A DNA stretch of 64,000 nt, taken from assembly GCA_046290675.1 (NCBI GenBank), contig JBKAHA010000008.1, positions 296,813 through 360,812 on the forward strand, in the 5' to 3' direction. This document shows positions 17,142 to 26,542 of the stretch, piece after piece (within the stretch, counting starts at the first letter, position 1; each line of letters starts with the position of its first letter). The DNA comes from Aureliella sp046290675. Lineage in GTDB: Bacteria; Planctomycetota; Planctomycetia; Pirellulales; Pirellulaceae. The notes under the pieces are model-generated. The model did not search any database, had not been told where the DNA came from, and worked only from the letters and a program-made list of their open reading frames with translations. A program made the translations under genes and the position numbers.

Positions 17142-18736
17142 ATCGCGTGCGTGGTGAAGGGGCAAGCTTGATGGAGACCTACCGCGATTGCCAAGCGCTG
17201 ATTGTCGATGACGAACCGAGTATATGCTGGGCGTTGGACAAGTTATTGTCTGGGCTAGGGATGTCGGTACAGACGTGCTCTTCCATTGAAGAGGCTTGGC
17301 AGAGGATCGGTGACGACGAGGCCAGCTCCATAGCACTCGATCCCGATCTGGTTTTGCTCGATGTACGGCTTCCAGGAGAAGACGGGATCAGTGCTTTGCC
17401 ACGCTTTGCCGATCGCTTCGCTGGCGTTCCCGTGATTGTCATGACGGCCTTCGGTGATCTGGAGACGGCAGTCAGCGCGATCCAAGCCGGCGCAGCAGAT
17501 TACATCACGAAACCATTTAGCCTCGATGAGGTGCAGCAGGTCTGTTCGAATGCAATTGAAGCCAAACTCGCTCGCGAGGTGGCAGAGGCACGGGCGGACA
17601 CGCAAGTCCGGAGCGGCCCGTCACAGTTAGGCGACACACATACAGGCGACGGGTCCGACAGCTCGCGTGCTCATTACAGTGGAGGTCAACTCGTTGGGAT
17701 GTCGGCAGCGATGCAAGTGGTTTTCAAGCAAATCGCGCTAGTCGCGGACAGCGAGCTGGCCGTTCTGATCACGGGGGAAACCGGTACGGGCAAAGAGCTT
17801 GTGGCTGCTGCCATCCACCGGCACAGCTCACGAAGAGACAAAGCCTACCTGCCACTTGCGCCAGTGGCGCTGAGTCCCGATCTAATTGAAAGTGAGTTGT
17901 TTGGTCATGTGGCTGGCGCCTTCACGGGGGCAACGAGCGATCGCCAAGGGCTTTTTGAGAAAGCCAACGGCGGAACGATCCTGCTTGATGAGATTGGCGA
18001 TCTACCGCTTCGTGCCCAACTTAAATTGCTACGAGTCCTCGACTCGGGGCAATATCTTCGCGTTGGGGATGTCGAACCTCGCACCTGCGATGTGCGGGTT
18101 TTGGCGGCGACGAACCGTGATTTGCAAGCTGGGGTTCGCGAGGGTACGTTTCGTGAGGATCTGTACTACCGGCTCAACGGTTTGCGAATAGCATTGCCTC
18201 CCTTGCGAGCGCGTGAGGGCGACATTGAACTGCTAGCACGTTACTTTTTGCAGCGCGGCGGTCGCAGCGATAATCTGGACCGGAATCCGTCGCTGGTTGA
18301 AACATTGCGGCAACGTTCTTGGCTCGGAAACGTTCGGGAGCTCCGGAACGCGATTGAGCACGCTGCCGTTTTGGCGCGTGGCCGGCCGATCACGGCCGCG
18401 GATCTGCCCGAGGAACAAAAGTCACTTGAATCAGTTGGTTCAACAGGCGAACAAACACGGCTCAGAGATGCCATTCATGCCTGGTGCCAGGAGAAGTTGG
18501 AGAGCGGCACTGACCCGACGAAGGGTCTGCAGCAGGCATTCTATGATGAGACGCAGCTGGAACTCATCGCATACGCGATGAAGGCGACCAATGGTAATCG
18601 GTCAAAGGCCGCGGAGCTACTAGGGATTCATCGCGGGACGCTTCGGGAAAAACTGCGTGATGCGAGTGAAACGCGACCGAACGATAACGGTGAGGCTGTC
18701 GACAAGTCGTTGCGGGGTGAGTCGCGGTTGGACTAG
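17138..18736 (+). CDS. NtrC-family sigma-54 response regulator
   Basis: A 532-residue three-domain regulator. The receiver domain (about 18-145) has acidic DD at 24-25, the phospho-acceptor D75 in LLDVRLPGEDG, and a conserved Thr and Lys (MTAF, TKPF). The AAA+ domain (about 185-420) has Walker A GETGTGKE, the sigma-54 contact loop GAFTGA, and Walker B GGTILLDEIGDLPL. The C-terminal Fis-type helix-turn-helix is at about 475-506 (NRSKAAELLGIHRGTLREKL). It should activate sigma-54 promoters once phosphorylated by the kinase encoded just upstream, whose stop it overlaps by 4 bp. A second ATG at 17171 is an alternative start. The stop codon shares a palindromic CTAG with that of the convergent acetyltransferase gene. 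Target genes are not evident; I saw no convincing -24/-12 element nearby. Confidence 0.95.
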   Translation: MNRVRGEGASLMETYRDCQALIVDDEPSICWALDKLLSGLGMSVQTCSSIEEAWQRIGDDEASSIALDPDLVLLDVRLPGEDGISALPRFADRFAGVPVIVMTAFGDLETAVSAIQAGAADYITKPFSLDEVQQVCSNAIEAKLAREVAEARADTQVRSGPSQLGDTHTGDGSDSSRAHYSGGQLVGMSAAMQVVFKQIALVADSELAVLITGETGTGKELVAAAIHRHSSRRDKAYLPLAPVALSPDLIESELFGHVAGAFTGATSDRQGLFEKANGGTILLDEIGDLPLRAQLKLLRVLDSGQYLRVGDVEPRTCDVRVLAATNRDLQAGVREGTFREDLYYRLNGLRIALPPLRAREGDIELLARYFLQRGGRSDNLDRNPSLVETLRQRSWLGNVRELRNAIEHAAVLARGRPITAADLPEEQKSLESVGSTGEQTRLRDAIHAWCQEKLESGTDPTKGLQQAFYDETQLELIAYAMKATNGNRSKAAELLGIHRGTLREKLRDASETRPNDNGEAVDKSLRGESRLD

Positions 18737-19200
18737 TCAAACATGCGTTCGAGAACTTTGTAATTCGGGTCGTTGAATCCGCTGCGAGCGTAAGCTCCTT
18801 GAGCTCGCGCGTTCTCCAGTTCAACGTAGAGCCTCAGTCCACGGACGTCCGGGTTTTTTTGAAGCTCGGTCGCGGCATGCTCTAACATCAAGCGAAAGAC
18901 CCCAGCGCCCCGATGGTCCGCCAGGACGTAGACACTCTGTAGCCAAGCCATCCAACCATCACGCCAATCGCTCCATTCACGCGTGAGCATGAGCGATCCG
19001 ACTACCGTATGAGGTGCATCTTCGGTGACGGCCACGAAGTAACAGGCTTCGTCGCCTTGCTCAAAAGCTCGTTTCACTCCGCGCGACACGATTTCACGGT
19101 CGAGCTCTTTGTTCTCGGTTTCACTGCAGAGCCAGCAATTGAAATCGACGAGTGTCGCGCAATCCGCCGGAGTGGCAAGCCGTACTTGGTAAGAAGTCAT
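18733..19200 (-). CDS. GNAT-family N-acetyltransferase
   Basis: A 155-residue protein from the ATG at 19200; an open frame extends to 19302 but the added 34 residues are not part of a GNAT fold. The acetyl-CoA binding motif A is visible as VLADHRGAGVFRLMLEHA (R/Q-x-x-G-x-G/A pattern). It is preceded by beta-strand motifs (VVGSLMLTREW, LQSVYV) and followed by the LRLYVELENARAQGAYARSG motif B typical of GNATs acting on small molecules or protein N-termini. The substrate is unknown. Its stop codon overlaps that of the convergent NtrC gene inside CTAG. No Shine-Dalgarno sequence is evident. A set of 22-bp repeats lies about 90 bp upstream. Confidence 0.9.
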   Translation of the reverse strand: MTSYQVRLATPADCATLVDFNCWLCSETENKELDREIVSRGVKRAFEQGDEACYFVAVTEDAPHTVVGSLMLTREWSDWRDGWMAWLQSVYVLADHRGAGVFRLMLEHAATELQKNPDVRGLRLYVELENARAQGAYARSGFNDPNYKVLERMFD

Positions 19201-19292
19201 GTCGTGTTGCGTGCAGATTCGAGGTGTTCGATCTATTAGCCAATGTTGGCTATTGTGACCAGGGACCTCGACCGCGGAAAGGAGGCTACAGC

Positions 19293-19358
19293 GGACGGTC
19301 ATTTCCCTGGGACCGGACGGACATTTCGGTATGACCAGACGGACATTTCGTTAGGACC
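19293..19358. repeat. Three tandem 22-bp direct repeats
   Basis: Three consecutive 22-bp units: 19293-19314, 19315-19336 and 19337-19358. All carry the shared frame [AG]GACGG[AT]CATTTC followed by a variable 6-nt part and GACC. The three units follow one another without spacers, and a partial fourth start (GGAGAG) follows. They sit between the patatin gene and the acetyltransferase gene. They could be an iterated protein-binding site or the remnant of an insertion-sequence end with repeated transposase sites. Confidence 0.8.
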
Positions 19359-19441
19359 GGAGAGCGCTCTAGGAAACAAAAGTCTAGGAGCCTGAATTTG
19401 GATCGGGCTACAGCAGATCGTGAAATGCGGCGGGACGCGTA

Positions 19442-20440
19442 TCAAATCCGGTTGTGGGCTAATGCAGCGCGGCCAGCTTCCAATCCCGCACGAATCAGAC
19501 GACGTGGTTCTGAGAAATCAAACCACTCGAACTCACCTACCTCAGGCTGAATGAGAAAATCGGCGTGCGCGTACGAATGGCGTCGATAGAGACGTTCACT
19601 AATCTCATCCATTCGCAGAAGAACATGCAACGCCGACTCACAATCGTCGACGGTGTCGAGACGAGGACCAATGTCGACACCAATTACACTTGCATTGGGA
19701 GCGTAGCTGCGGGCGATCTGAGTTGGCAACGAATCCAAGACACCGAAATCTGCGAGCAGCATGTCTTCCCAGAGGACGGGTGGAAATATTCCTGGTATCG
19801 CGGTGGATGCGAGGACAGCCCTTCGTAGTGAGCCTTTTTCAAGAACGACTTGGTGTCCTGTTTTCAAATCCACGGCGACAATGCTGAGCGGGGTGATGCA
19901 ATCCGATATGTCGATATCCGGGACAAGGTCTGCGATGACGTCTTCGATCACTTGACCCGACAAGAACGACCTTCGACGAAAGACACGGGTTAACATTTGC
20001 CGTGCCCAGAGGAATGATCGGATTTGGTCGTACCAACCAAGTAAACCATGGTGGGTTACCGTTTGTTTTGGGTGTGCGCCGCAAAGCATGTCTTGCTTTG
20101 ATTTGAAGTCCTCAGATTCAACGTAGCCAATCACCCTTTGAAGTGGTTCGAATGTATTTTGATTCGTGGCCAGCATTGCTCCAACGAGGCTTCCAATGCT
20201 GGTGCCGACGATCCGGTGAATGCGATAGCCCGATTCAAAGACAGCCTGAGTGGCTCCAAAGTGAGCGAGACCGCGCGCACCGCCACCACCCAGTGCAAGG
20301 ACGCAAACGCGAGCCGAATCCGCCCTAGATCGCGCGTCCGTCCTGGCACCTGCCTCGCGGGAGGCAGGTGTAGGTTTTGGAAGGCCAAGTTGTCGAGCGG
20401 CTTCGCTGGTCGAGTTGGTAAAACCTTGAAAGCGTATCAT
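19442..20440 (-). CDS. Patatin-like phospholipase
   Basis: A 332-residue patatin-family acyl hydrolase. The oxyanion loop is LALGGGGARGLAHFGA (about residue 50). The nucleophile elbow is GTSIGS (GxSxG, about residue 80). The catalytic Asp is in LLADFGVLDSLP, where the more usual DGG is DFG. Such enzymes release fatty acids from membrane lipids or acylglycerols with a Ser-Asp dyad. The ATG at 20440 overlaps the stop of the acyl-CoA dehydrogenase gene by 4 bp (ATGA), so the two are translationally coupled and the lipase likely feeds the beta-oxidation enzymes encoded upstream. The N-terminal 45 residues are low-complexity and contain a perfect DNA hairpin (20347-20370). No signal peptide was seen, so it probably acts inside the cell. 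Confidence 0.93.
   Translation of the reverse strand: MIRFQGFTNSTSEAARQLGLPKPTPASREAGARTDARSRADSARVCVLALGGGGARGLAHFGATQAVFESGYRIHRIVGTSIGSLVGAMLATNQNTFEPLQRVIGYVESEDFKSKQDMLCGAHPKQTVTHHGLLGWYDQIRSFLWARQMLTRVFRRRSFLSGQVIEDVIADLVPDIDISDCITPLSIVAVDLKTGHQVVLEKGSLRRAVLASTAIPGIFPPVLWEDMLLADFGVLDSLPTQIARSYAPNASVIGVDIGPRLDTVDDCESALHVLLRMDEISERLYRRHSYAHADFLIQPEVGEFEWFDFSEPRRLIRAGLEAGRAALAHNRI
20347..20370. repeat. Perfect 10-bp-stem hairpin inside the patatin coding region
   Basis: CACCTGCCTC (20347-20356) and GAGGCAGGTG (20361-20370) form a perfect stem with a GCGG loop. It encodes residues about 24-32 of the patatin protein, outside the catalytic fold. It may be an inserted palindromic element tolerated in frame, or may influence translation of the gene. 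Confidence 0.6.
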
Positions 20441-22461
20441 TGCTGGTACTGCATCATGAGGTCTTCGGGACAGATACCATCGAGTTCATTCCAGCCGTCG
20501 TCGGCGATGGCGCCGCCAAGCTCGGTGACCTTTCGGAAGTCGCGGTTGGTTGGGCGATCCCCGGTCAGCTTTCGCGACAGTTCTCCACAAAGCACTTCGG
20601 CAGCTAGACGAGTCCGTTCATCTTGATGTTGACCACCGTACATAGCGGTGCAAAGGAGAACGACCGAGTCTTGGATCCGCTGCGACAAGTCAATCATCGA
20701 GCACTGGCGATCTGCCAACTTAAGCTGGTGAGTTCGCAGCGCGCCTGAGATTTCGAAACACTGACTTGTCAAAAATTCGGCTGCGTACTGGGCATGTTTT
20801 CGCAATGCGGGAGCCAGCTGGTTAAATCGAGTGCCCGAGCTGCGCATAAGTCGCATGCCAACCCACCATTTCGCATAAGCGGCCATTGGACCCTTTAGCA
20901 TCCAGCCATGCATTGGATTCAATGGATTGGGTTGTTTGATGCCGGCGTCGTACAGGATTTTGCCGATTGGCTCGAAATAGTCTTTGCCGTGCGCCTTCAC
21001 CAGTGATTTGAAAAACGCCATCCCGAGCATCTCGCCTTCACCTTCGTAGATGCACGGTGCGAGGAATTCATGCACGTTGTCGCCAAAAAGATGACCATGT
21101 AGGAAGGAGCGTCCACCATGGGTTTTCATGAACAACTCGATGGAGGCTTCTTTCTGAATCTCACTACCAAAGATCTTGGCGATGATGCATTCCATTTCGC
21201 CCCGATAGCCCATGTCCAATAGGTTGGCACACCATTCGGTCATCGCATCACAGCCTGTGATGTAGCTAGCCATGAGACCGACGCGGCGGCGAACCAACTC
21301 TCGTCGGTTGATGGATTCACCATAAGTTTTGCGGTACTTTGCCCAAGGCAACATGTTGGCCAGCATCATCCGCATCGTGCCTGCCGCATTCGCACAGAGC
21401 GAGACTCGACCAAGATTGAGACCATGGTAAGCAACCGTCAGACCGTCGCCCTGAGATGGCTCAAGCAGGTTATCCGCGGGCACCCGGAAATCGCGGAACA
21501 CCATTCCTTGGTTATGGGTGTGTTTGAGCGCGTGAAGCCCATATTGCTTGATTTGGAAATGCGCTGATTCCTGTTGCGGCAGGTCGACCACGAGCACTGC
21601 TGGTCGGCCATCGATCAAGCAGACCAATCCAATCGTACGTCCGGTCCGAACATTCGTGATAAACAACTTCTCGCCATTGACGATGTAGTCGTCACCATTT
21701 CTTACCGCGGTGGTCTTGAGTGCGGTCAAATCACTGCCGGCCCCCGGCTCGGTCAACGCAAACGCACTCAGACGCTCCCCATTGGCGAGGCTCGGCAAGA
21801 ATCGCTGTTTCTGTGAGTCGTTGCCGAAAGTGCGAACTGGATCCACTGCACCTATGCAGCCATGGACTGAAGCCAAACCAGCAACCGTAGGATCGGCGGT
21901 TGCCATGCGAGTCAACAAACGCGTGAAATCCAAGAATGAGGATCCCATGCCGCCATACTGCTCGGGGATGAGCAGTCCCCAATAACCTGTCGTGGCGAGA
22001 TCTTGAAGTGTTTCTTCACTGATTTTGTTTTGAGCATCGAGTAGTCGACCATCTCGCTTGCGTCGATTGATCATCCCCACTGCGCGATTCATGGCAACAT
22101 GGATCGAGTCCTTCATCGCGGGTGATGCGAAATGAAAGAGCTGCCCGGCGACTTGGCGATCCCATATGGCTCGGTGGATTGGGCTGGCAGAAGTTTGATA
22201 CTCTTCTGCGAACATCTCCTCGACTTGGTCGTCTGCCGCATCGATTTTTCCAGTCCGCTTGGCTTCGTCGGCGCTCTTACCGCCTAGACGCAAAGCGGTT
22301 TCTGCAAATGAGTTGCCTTCGTTGTCGAGACGCATCGCGGGCACAGCAACATCCTTGGCCGAATCAGCGTTGACGTCAGCGACAATGGGCTGCGAGTCCG
22401 CGTCGAAGTTCGATTGGGGGTCGTAGTCGGGATTTCGGGGGCTGTGAGTATCGGTGCTCAT
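20437..22461 (-). CDS. Acyl-CoA dehydrogenase
   Basis: A 674-residue flavoprotein of the acyl-CoA dehydrogenase family. The ATG at 22461 is preferred because GGGAGA lies 7 nt upstream; a frame beginning 15 bp earlier lacks such support. The FAD/substrate signature ALTEPGAGSDLTALKTTA is present. So are the middle-domain strand motifs and the C-terminal region CIYEGEGEMLGMAFF, which corresponds to the YEG-x-x-E element bearing the catalytic base. The length exceeds the usual 380-400 residues: a disordered N-terminal region of about 90 residues and a C-terminal extra helical domain (about 520-674) resemble very-long-chain type enzymes. It carries out the first, FAD-linked oxidation of beta-oxidation. 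The gene lies 76 bp downstream of the FadJ-like gene and overlaps the patatin gene. Confidence 0.93.
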   Translation of the reverse strand: MSTDTHSPRNPDYDPQSNFDADSQPIVADVNADSAKDVAVPAMRLDNEGNSFAETALRLGGKSADEAKRTGKIDAADDQVEEMFAEEYQTSASPIHRAIWDRQVAGQLFHFASPAMKDSIHVAMNRAVGMINRRKRDGRLLDAQNKISEETLQDLATTGYWGLLIPEQYGGMGSSFLDFTRLLTRMATADPTVAGLASVHGCIGAVDPVRTFGNDSQKQRFLPSLANGERLSAFALTEPGAGSDLTALKTTAVRNGDDYIVNGEKLFITNVRTGRTIGLVCLIDGRPAVLVVDLPQQESAHFQIKQYGLHALKHTHNQGMVFRDFRVPADNLLEPSQGDGLTVAYHGLNLGRVSLCANAAGTMRMMLANMLPWAKYRKTYGESINRRELVRRRVGLMASYITGCDAMTEWCANLLDMGYRGEMECIIAKIFGSEIQKEASIELFMKTHGGRSFLHGHLFGDNVHEFLAPCIYEGEGEMLGMAFFKSLVKAHGKDYFEPIGKILYDAGIKQPNPLNPMHGWMLKGPMAAYAKWWVGMRLMRSSGTRFNQLAPALRKHAQYAAEFLTSQCFEISGALRTHQLKLADRQCSMIDLSQRIQDSVVLLCTAMYGGQHQDERTRLAAEVLCGELSRKLTGDRPTNRDFRKVTELGGAIADDGWNELDGICPEDLMMQYQQ

Positions 22462-22537
22462 CGTTACGTCTCCCATGTTGCTAAACGGGCAAAGAAATGA
22501 GTTCAGGGATGTCGTCTCACCAGGTGATTCGACTCCA

Positions 22538-24868
22538 CTAACGCGTTACTGACTCTGCGGATGAATTAGGCTTCAAGCTTTCTTCAGACAGAGTTTCGAT
22601 CTGCGGGTGAAAGAATGCTTGTTCGCCTTCAGCAATGCGTTCGAGTCCGTCAGCCGGATGGAACCGCGGACCATAATGTCTCTCGAGTTCCTTCATGTTG
22701 GCCAACACCGTTTCGGTTCCGATATGATCAATCAAACGTAGTGGGCCTCCATGGTGCGGAGCGAAGCCAGTCCCCAAGACCATGCCTAGGTCAACCATCC
22801 ACGCTTCAGTCACCACGAATTCGTCAAGGCAATGAACCGCTTCGTTGAGCATGGGGTAGATCAAACGTCGTTGGACTTTAGTCATCCCATCGCGAAGAAA
22901 TTGCAGACCGAGTTTTGGTGCAATTGCGTCCACCGGAATCGATTGGTTCGTTTCGGGCGCCTGCCCCACGCGGTACTGATAGAAGCCGGCTCCCGATTTC
23001 TTACCCAGCCAGCCGCGTTCAACCATCTCTCCGAGCATCTGAATTACGGAGTGTGAATCTGGCTGAAGGTCCAGCTGAGTCTTGGCAACGTGATAAGCGA
23101 TATCAACGCCAACTTGGTCGATGAGCTCCAGTGGCCCCATGGGCATGCCAAAGCTGCGAATCTGGCGGTCAATCTCTTTGATCTCGAAACCTTCACTAAC
23201 CAATCGGATCGCTTCGCCGAGATAGGGAAACAAAACTCGGTTTACCAAGAATCCAGGTTTATCTGAAGTGACAAGCGGGGTCTTGCCGAGGCGATAAACG
23301 AATCGAATCGAACGCTCTAACGTTTCCATCGACGTGCTTTCCGTTTGCACGATCTCGACCAGGTCCATCCGATCGACGGGATTGAAGAAGTGCAGTCCAG
23401 CGACTTGCTCTCGCCGCCGAGTTGCGGAGGCGAGTCGTGTCACACACAACGATGAAGTGTTTGATGTCAACGTGGAGCTAGCTGGCAAGCAGCGGTCCAG
23501 CATCTCAAAGACTTCGCGTTTGACAGGCTCGATCTCAAGCACCGCTTCGATTGCCAAGTCGCAGTCTCGCGTATCGTTCCAATCCGACGAGAAACGCATG
23601 CGCTCCAGGATGTTTTGCATCTCGGTAGGTTTCAGTCTGCCACCGTCAACTTTCTTTTGAAGTAAATACTCCGCTCGTTTCCTTCCCGCTTCGGCGGCAC
23701 CGTCATGAATTTCCTTAAAGACGACATCAAAACCTTTGGTGGCAGCCAGTGTTCCAATGCCGACTCCCATAGCCCCAGCACCGATGACCGCGACTCGTTG
23801 GATCTCTTGGTCGTCAGGCGAGGAATGCGGCAGCCGCTGAGTTGCTCGTGGCGTGGCAATTCCGGAGTTTGAATCGGGCGACCAAGTTGCGAGTCGTCTA
23901 GCGCGGTCTCGCGAAACGAACAAACCAATCAAGCTGATTGCGGTGTCGGTGAACAGCAACTCCTTGAAAGCATTTCGTTCCGTTTCGAACGCTTGTCCCT
24001 TTGTTCGGATGCTGGCACGCACGCATTGGATTGCAAGTTCAAGTGCGGGATAGTGGCGAGACCGAGTCCCGATCTTTCGGCGGGCTGTTGCGAAAATGAG
24101 GTTGCGACCCATTGCGTTCTTTTCGAGGGCCCAACTACGTACTCTTGTGAATAGACTGGCCGCCGGTCGCGAAGCTCGTTCGTCGGATCGTACCGTAAGT
24201 TTAGGGGCAGCTTCGGCTTCTTGCAGAACCTCCCGCCGTATCCAGCGGGCGCCGCTGGTGGTTTCGAAACTGGACTCGTCGATTAAAGCGTCGGCGAGGC
24301 CAATGCGGACTGCTTTCGAAGCTCCAACCGTTTTGCCTGTCAGAATCATGGCCAGCGATTCTTGGAGGCCCACGATGGCGGGCAGTCGTTGGGTGCCTCC
24401 CCAGCCAGGAATGAGCCCAAGTTTGATTTCTGGCAGTGCGAGCTTGGTGGAAGGCGAGTCAACTGCTATTCGAAAGTCGCAGGCTAGCGCCAATTCCAGT
24501 CCTCCACCCATACACGCACCGTGGATGACCGCCACGGTGGGAATCGGTAGATCCGCAAGTTGCTGCATGAGGTTTTGGCCTCTGGCAATGACTTCATCCG
24601 CTTCGTCGAGCGAGCTCAAACCCGCGATCGCATGGACATCAGCGCCAACGAAGAAGCCAGCATCCTTGGCTGAGCAAATGGCGACGCATCGATACTTGGC
24701 GGCGCGGATACGAATGAACTTCAGGGTGGCTTCAAGACTAGCCAGCATGGAGGCGTCGAGTACATTGACACTGCGATTTGGACTATCAAGCCAGACAAAG
24801 AGGATGCCTTCGCTCGTAGTCTCAAGCGATATGCTCTCGCCGATTGAAATTCGATTGGAAGCAATCAT
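22538..24868 (-). CDS. Enoyl-CoA hydratase / 3-hydroxyacyl-CoA dehydrogenase fusion (FadB/FadJ-like)
   Basis: A 776-residue bifunctional enzyme. The hydratase part (about 1-290) has both conserved glutamates, in GACMGGGLELALACDFRI and PEIKLGLIPGWGGTQRLP. The dehydrogenase part begins with the NAD-binding Rossmann motif VAVIGAGAMGVGIG (about 357-370). The catalytic His is in VAGLHFFNPVDRMDLVEI, and the C-terminal dimerisation domain starts near GFLVNRVLFPYLGEAI. It performs hydration and NAD-dependent oxidation of enoyl-CoA in beta-oxidation. Length and order fit FadB/FadJ alpha subunits, which act with a separate thiolase, here the gene 201 bp upstream on the same strand. The start ATG at 24868 follows GCGAGAGAATCT. 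Confidence 0.95.
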   Translation of the reverse strand: MIASNRISIGESISLETTSEGILFVWLDSPNRSVNVLDASMLASLEATLKFIRIRAAKYRCVAICSAKDAGFFVGADVHAIAGLSSLDEADEVIARGQNLMQQLADLPIPTVAVIHGACMGGGLELALACDFRIAVDSPSTKLALPEIKLGLIPGWGGTQRLPAIVGLQESLAMILTGKTVGASKAVRIGLADALIDESSFETTSGARWIRREVLQEAEAAPKLTVRSDERASRPAASLFTRVRSWALEKNAMGRNLIFATARRKIGTRSRHYPALELAIQCVRASIRTKGQAFETERNAFKELLFTDTAISLIGLFVSRDRARRLATWSPDSNSGIATPRATQRLPHSSPDDQEIQRVAVIGAGAMGVGIGTLAATKGFDVVFKEIHDGAAEAGRKRAEYLLQKKVDGGRLKPTEMQNILERMRFSSDWNDTRDCDLAIEAVLEIEPVKREVFEMLDRCLPASSTLTSNTSSLCVTRLASATRRREQVAGLHFFNPVDRMDLVEIVQTESTSMETLERSIRFVYRLGKTPLVTSDKPGFLVNRVLFPYLGEAIRLVSEGFEIKEIDRQIRSFGMPMGPLELIDQVGVDIAYHVAKTQLDLQPDSHSVIQMLGEMVERGWLGKKSGAGFYQYRVGQAPETNQSIPVDAIAPKLGLQFLRDGMTKVQRRLIYPMLNEAVHCLDEFVVTEAWMVDLGMVLGTGFAPHHGGPLRLIDHIGTETVLANMKELERHYGPRFHPADGLERIAEGEQAFFHPQIETLSEESLKPNSSAESVTR

Positions 24869-25069
24869 AGATTCTCTCGCTGTTGAAGAAGGCTCGGGGG
24901 GCCATCAAGTGTTGTCCGAAAACTCGAGCCGGCTGGCCGTTTCGCCCGTCTGCACCCGAACACAGCAAACGCGATCCCATCATGGGACGTTCGCCAGGTC
25001 CAATGCCAGCCGACTCGAGTTGTATTGTTAATACCGCCTTGCGTTGTTTTTGACTTAACAAATTGTTGG

Positions 25070-26359
25070 TCAAGGGGATTCGACGACCATAGCGACGCCT
25101 TGGCCGCCACCGACGCACAACGTTGCGAGTCCACGTTTTAAGTTCTTTTCCCGTAACGCGCGGAGCAGGGTTAGCACAATGCGAGCGCCAGATGCACCTA
25201 CCGGATGCCCCAGCGCGATGCCGCCGCCATGGATGTTTAGTTTCTCTCGGTCAATCACGCCGATCGCCTTCGAGCGACCGAGGTGATCTTGTGCGAACTT
25301 GTCTGATTCAAACGCGGCAAGGCAAGCCAGCACTTGTGCAGCGAACGCTTCATTGATTTCGAACAAATCGAAGTCTGATAGCGCGAGTCCGGTGTCTTTC
25401 AGTAGCTTGGAAGTCGCAAACACGGGCCCAAGTCCCATTCGTCGAGGATCACAGCCGGCAATTGCATAGGCGGTGACGAATCCCAATGGAGAATCCGCAT
25501 GCTTTGCGTCTGCCAATACAAGACAGGTAGCGCCATCAGTAAGCGGGCAGCTGTTCCCGGCGGTGACGCTGCCGTCTTTTTTGAAAATCGGTCGCAGTTT
25601 TCCTAGTTGCTGCATCGATTGAGATTCTCGAGGCCCGACATCGAGCTTGAGTTCCTCATCCCCGCTAGCGAGCGGTGCAATTTCGCCTGACATGAAGCAT
25701 CGGTCAGAGGCTGCGACGGCGCGCTGGTGGCTCTTCATCGCGAACCGATCTTGATCATCACGAGAGATCGCAAATTCCTTGGCGAGGATTTCCGCCGTTT
25801 GGCCCATGTTCAATCCACAAGTTGGATCCGTGAGCCCTAGTTCGACGCCGATGGTGGGTTTGAAGTCTCGGCGGCGGAATTGGAGCAACGCGGACGCCTT
25901 GCTCATGAGTGACTTCGCTCGCGCGAGTGCCATTATCTTTCTTGCGTAAGACGGTTTGTAGAGCAACGGTATGTTTGACATGGACTCGGTGCCGCCTGCC
26001 AGTATTCGCTCGGCGCGCCCTTCACGCAGCGCTTGCCAGGCACCGATCAACGATTCCATTCCGGATGCACAATTGCGATGAACTGAATGGGCGATTCGGT
26101 CGTGCGGAATACCTGCTTTCAGTGCCATCACACGCGCGATGTTTGCAGCATCCGGCGGTCCGGCTACATTTCCGAAAATGACCTCGTCAATGTCCTCAGG
26201 CTGTAGATCGGCTCGCTGCATTGCTTGTGATATGACGTGCTTTCCCAAGTCGACCGCCGAGAATCGGGCGAGCTTACCAAAGGCTTTGGCTTGCGGCGTA
26301 CGAACACCGATCTGAACCGCGAGGGCTGAGTCGTTCCTGGCTGTGGTTCCGCGAATCAT
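25070..26359 (-). CDS. Acetyl-CoA acyltransferase (thiolase, FadA/FadI-like)
   Basis: A 429-residue thiolase. The acylated cysteine is C97 in HRNCASGMES. The C-terminal motifs are NIHGGGIALGHPVGASG (active His) and TLCVGGGQGVAMVVES (proton-relay Cys). The usual NEAFA loop is present (FEINEAFAAQVLACL). The length fits FadI-type enzymes. It cleaves 3-ketoacyl-CoA to acetyl-CoA and a shortened acyl-CoA, completing the cycle begun by the neighbouring dehydrogenase and hydratase fusion. A strong ribosome-binding site (AAAGGGAG) precedes the ATG at 26359. The 201-bp gap to the FadJ-like gene holds no gene I can support. Confidence 0.95.
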   Translation of the reverse strand: MIRGTTARNDSALAVQIGVRTPQAKAFGKLARFSAVDLGKHVISQAMQRADLQPEDIDEVIFGNVAGPPDAANIARVMALKAGIPHDRIAHSVHRNCASGMESLIGAWQALREGRAERILAGGTESMSNIPLLYKPSYARKIMALARAKSLMSKASALLQFRRRDFKPTIGVELGLTDPTCGLNMGQTAEILAKEFAISRDDQDRFAMKSHQRAVAASDRCFMSGEIAPLASGDEELKLDVGPRESQSMQQLGKLRPIFKKDGSVTAGNSCPLTDGATCLVLADAKHADSPLGFVTAYAIAGCDPRRMGLGPVFATSKLLKDTGLALSDFDLFEINEAFAAQVLACLAAFESDKFAQDHLGRSKAIGVIDREKLNIHGGGIALGHPVGASGARIVLTLLRALREKNLKRGLATLCVGGGQGVAMVVESP

Positions 26360-26542
26360 GAGGTCTCCCTTTGGGGTTTGCTCGGTTCTGGTGAACGTGT
26401 TGTTCTGTGGCTCAGGTCAAGGCAGGGGCCAGTTGGTGTGGCTTTCTTGGAAAAGGGGCGTTTTTCCGGGTGAAACCACAGTGTGATTTGCATGAGCGTG
26501 AGCCGAAGTGTTGACTACCCGACGAGGTGCACGGAAGCAATC

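Noticed and set aside
19293..19358. CRISPR array
   Set aside because: The 22-bp units follow each other directly without unique spacers and no cas gene is nearby.
24096..25031. Long plus-strand open frame (311 codons) antisense to the FadJ-like gene
   Set aside because: Ser/Arg-rich product with no domain, lies inside a firmly identified gene on the other strand, and has no ribosome site.
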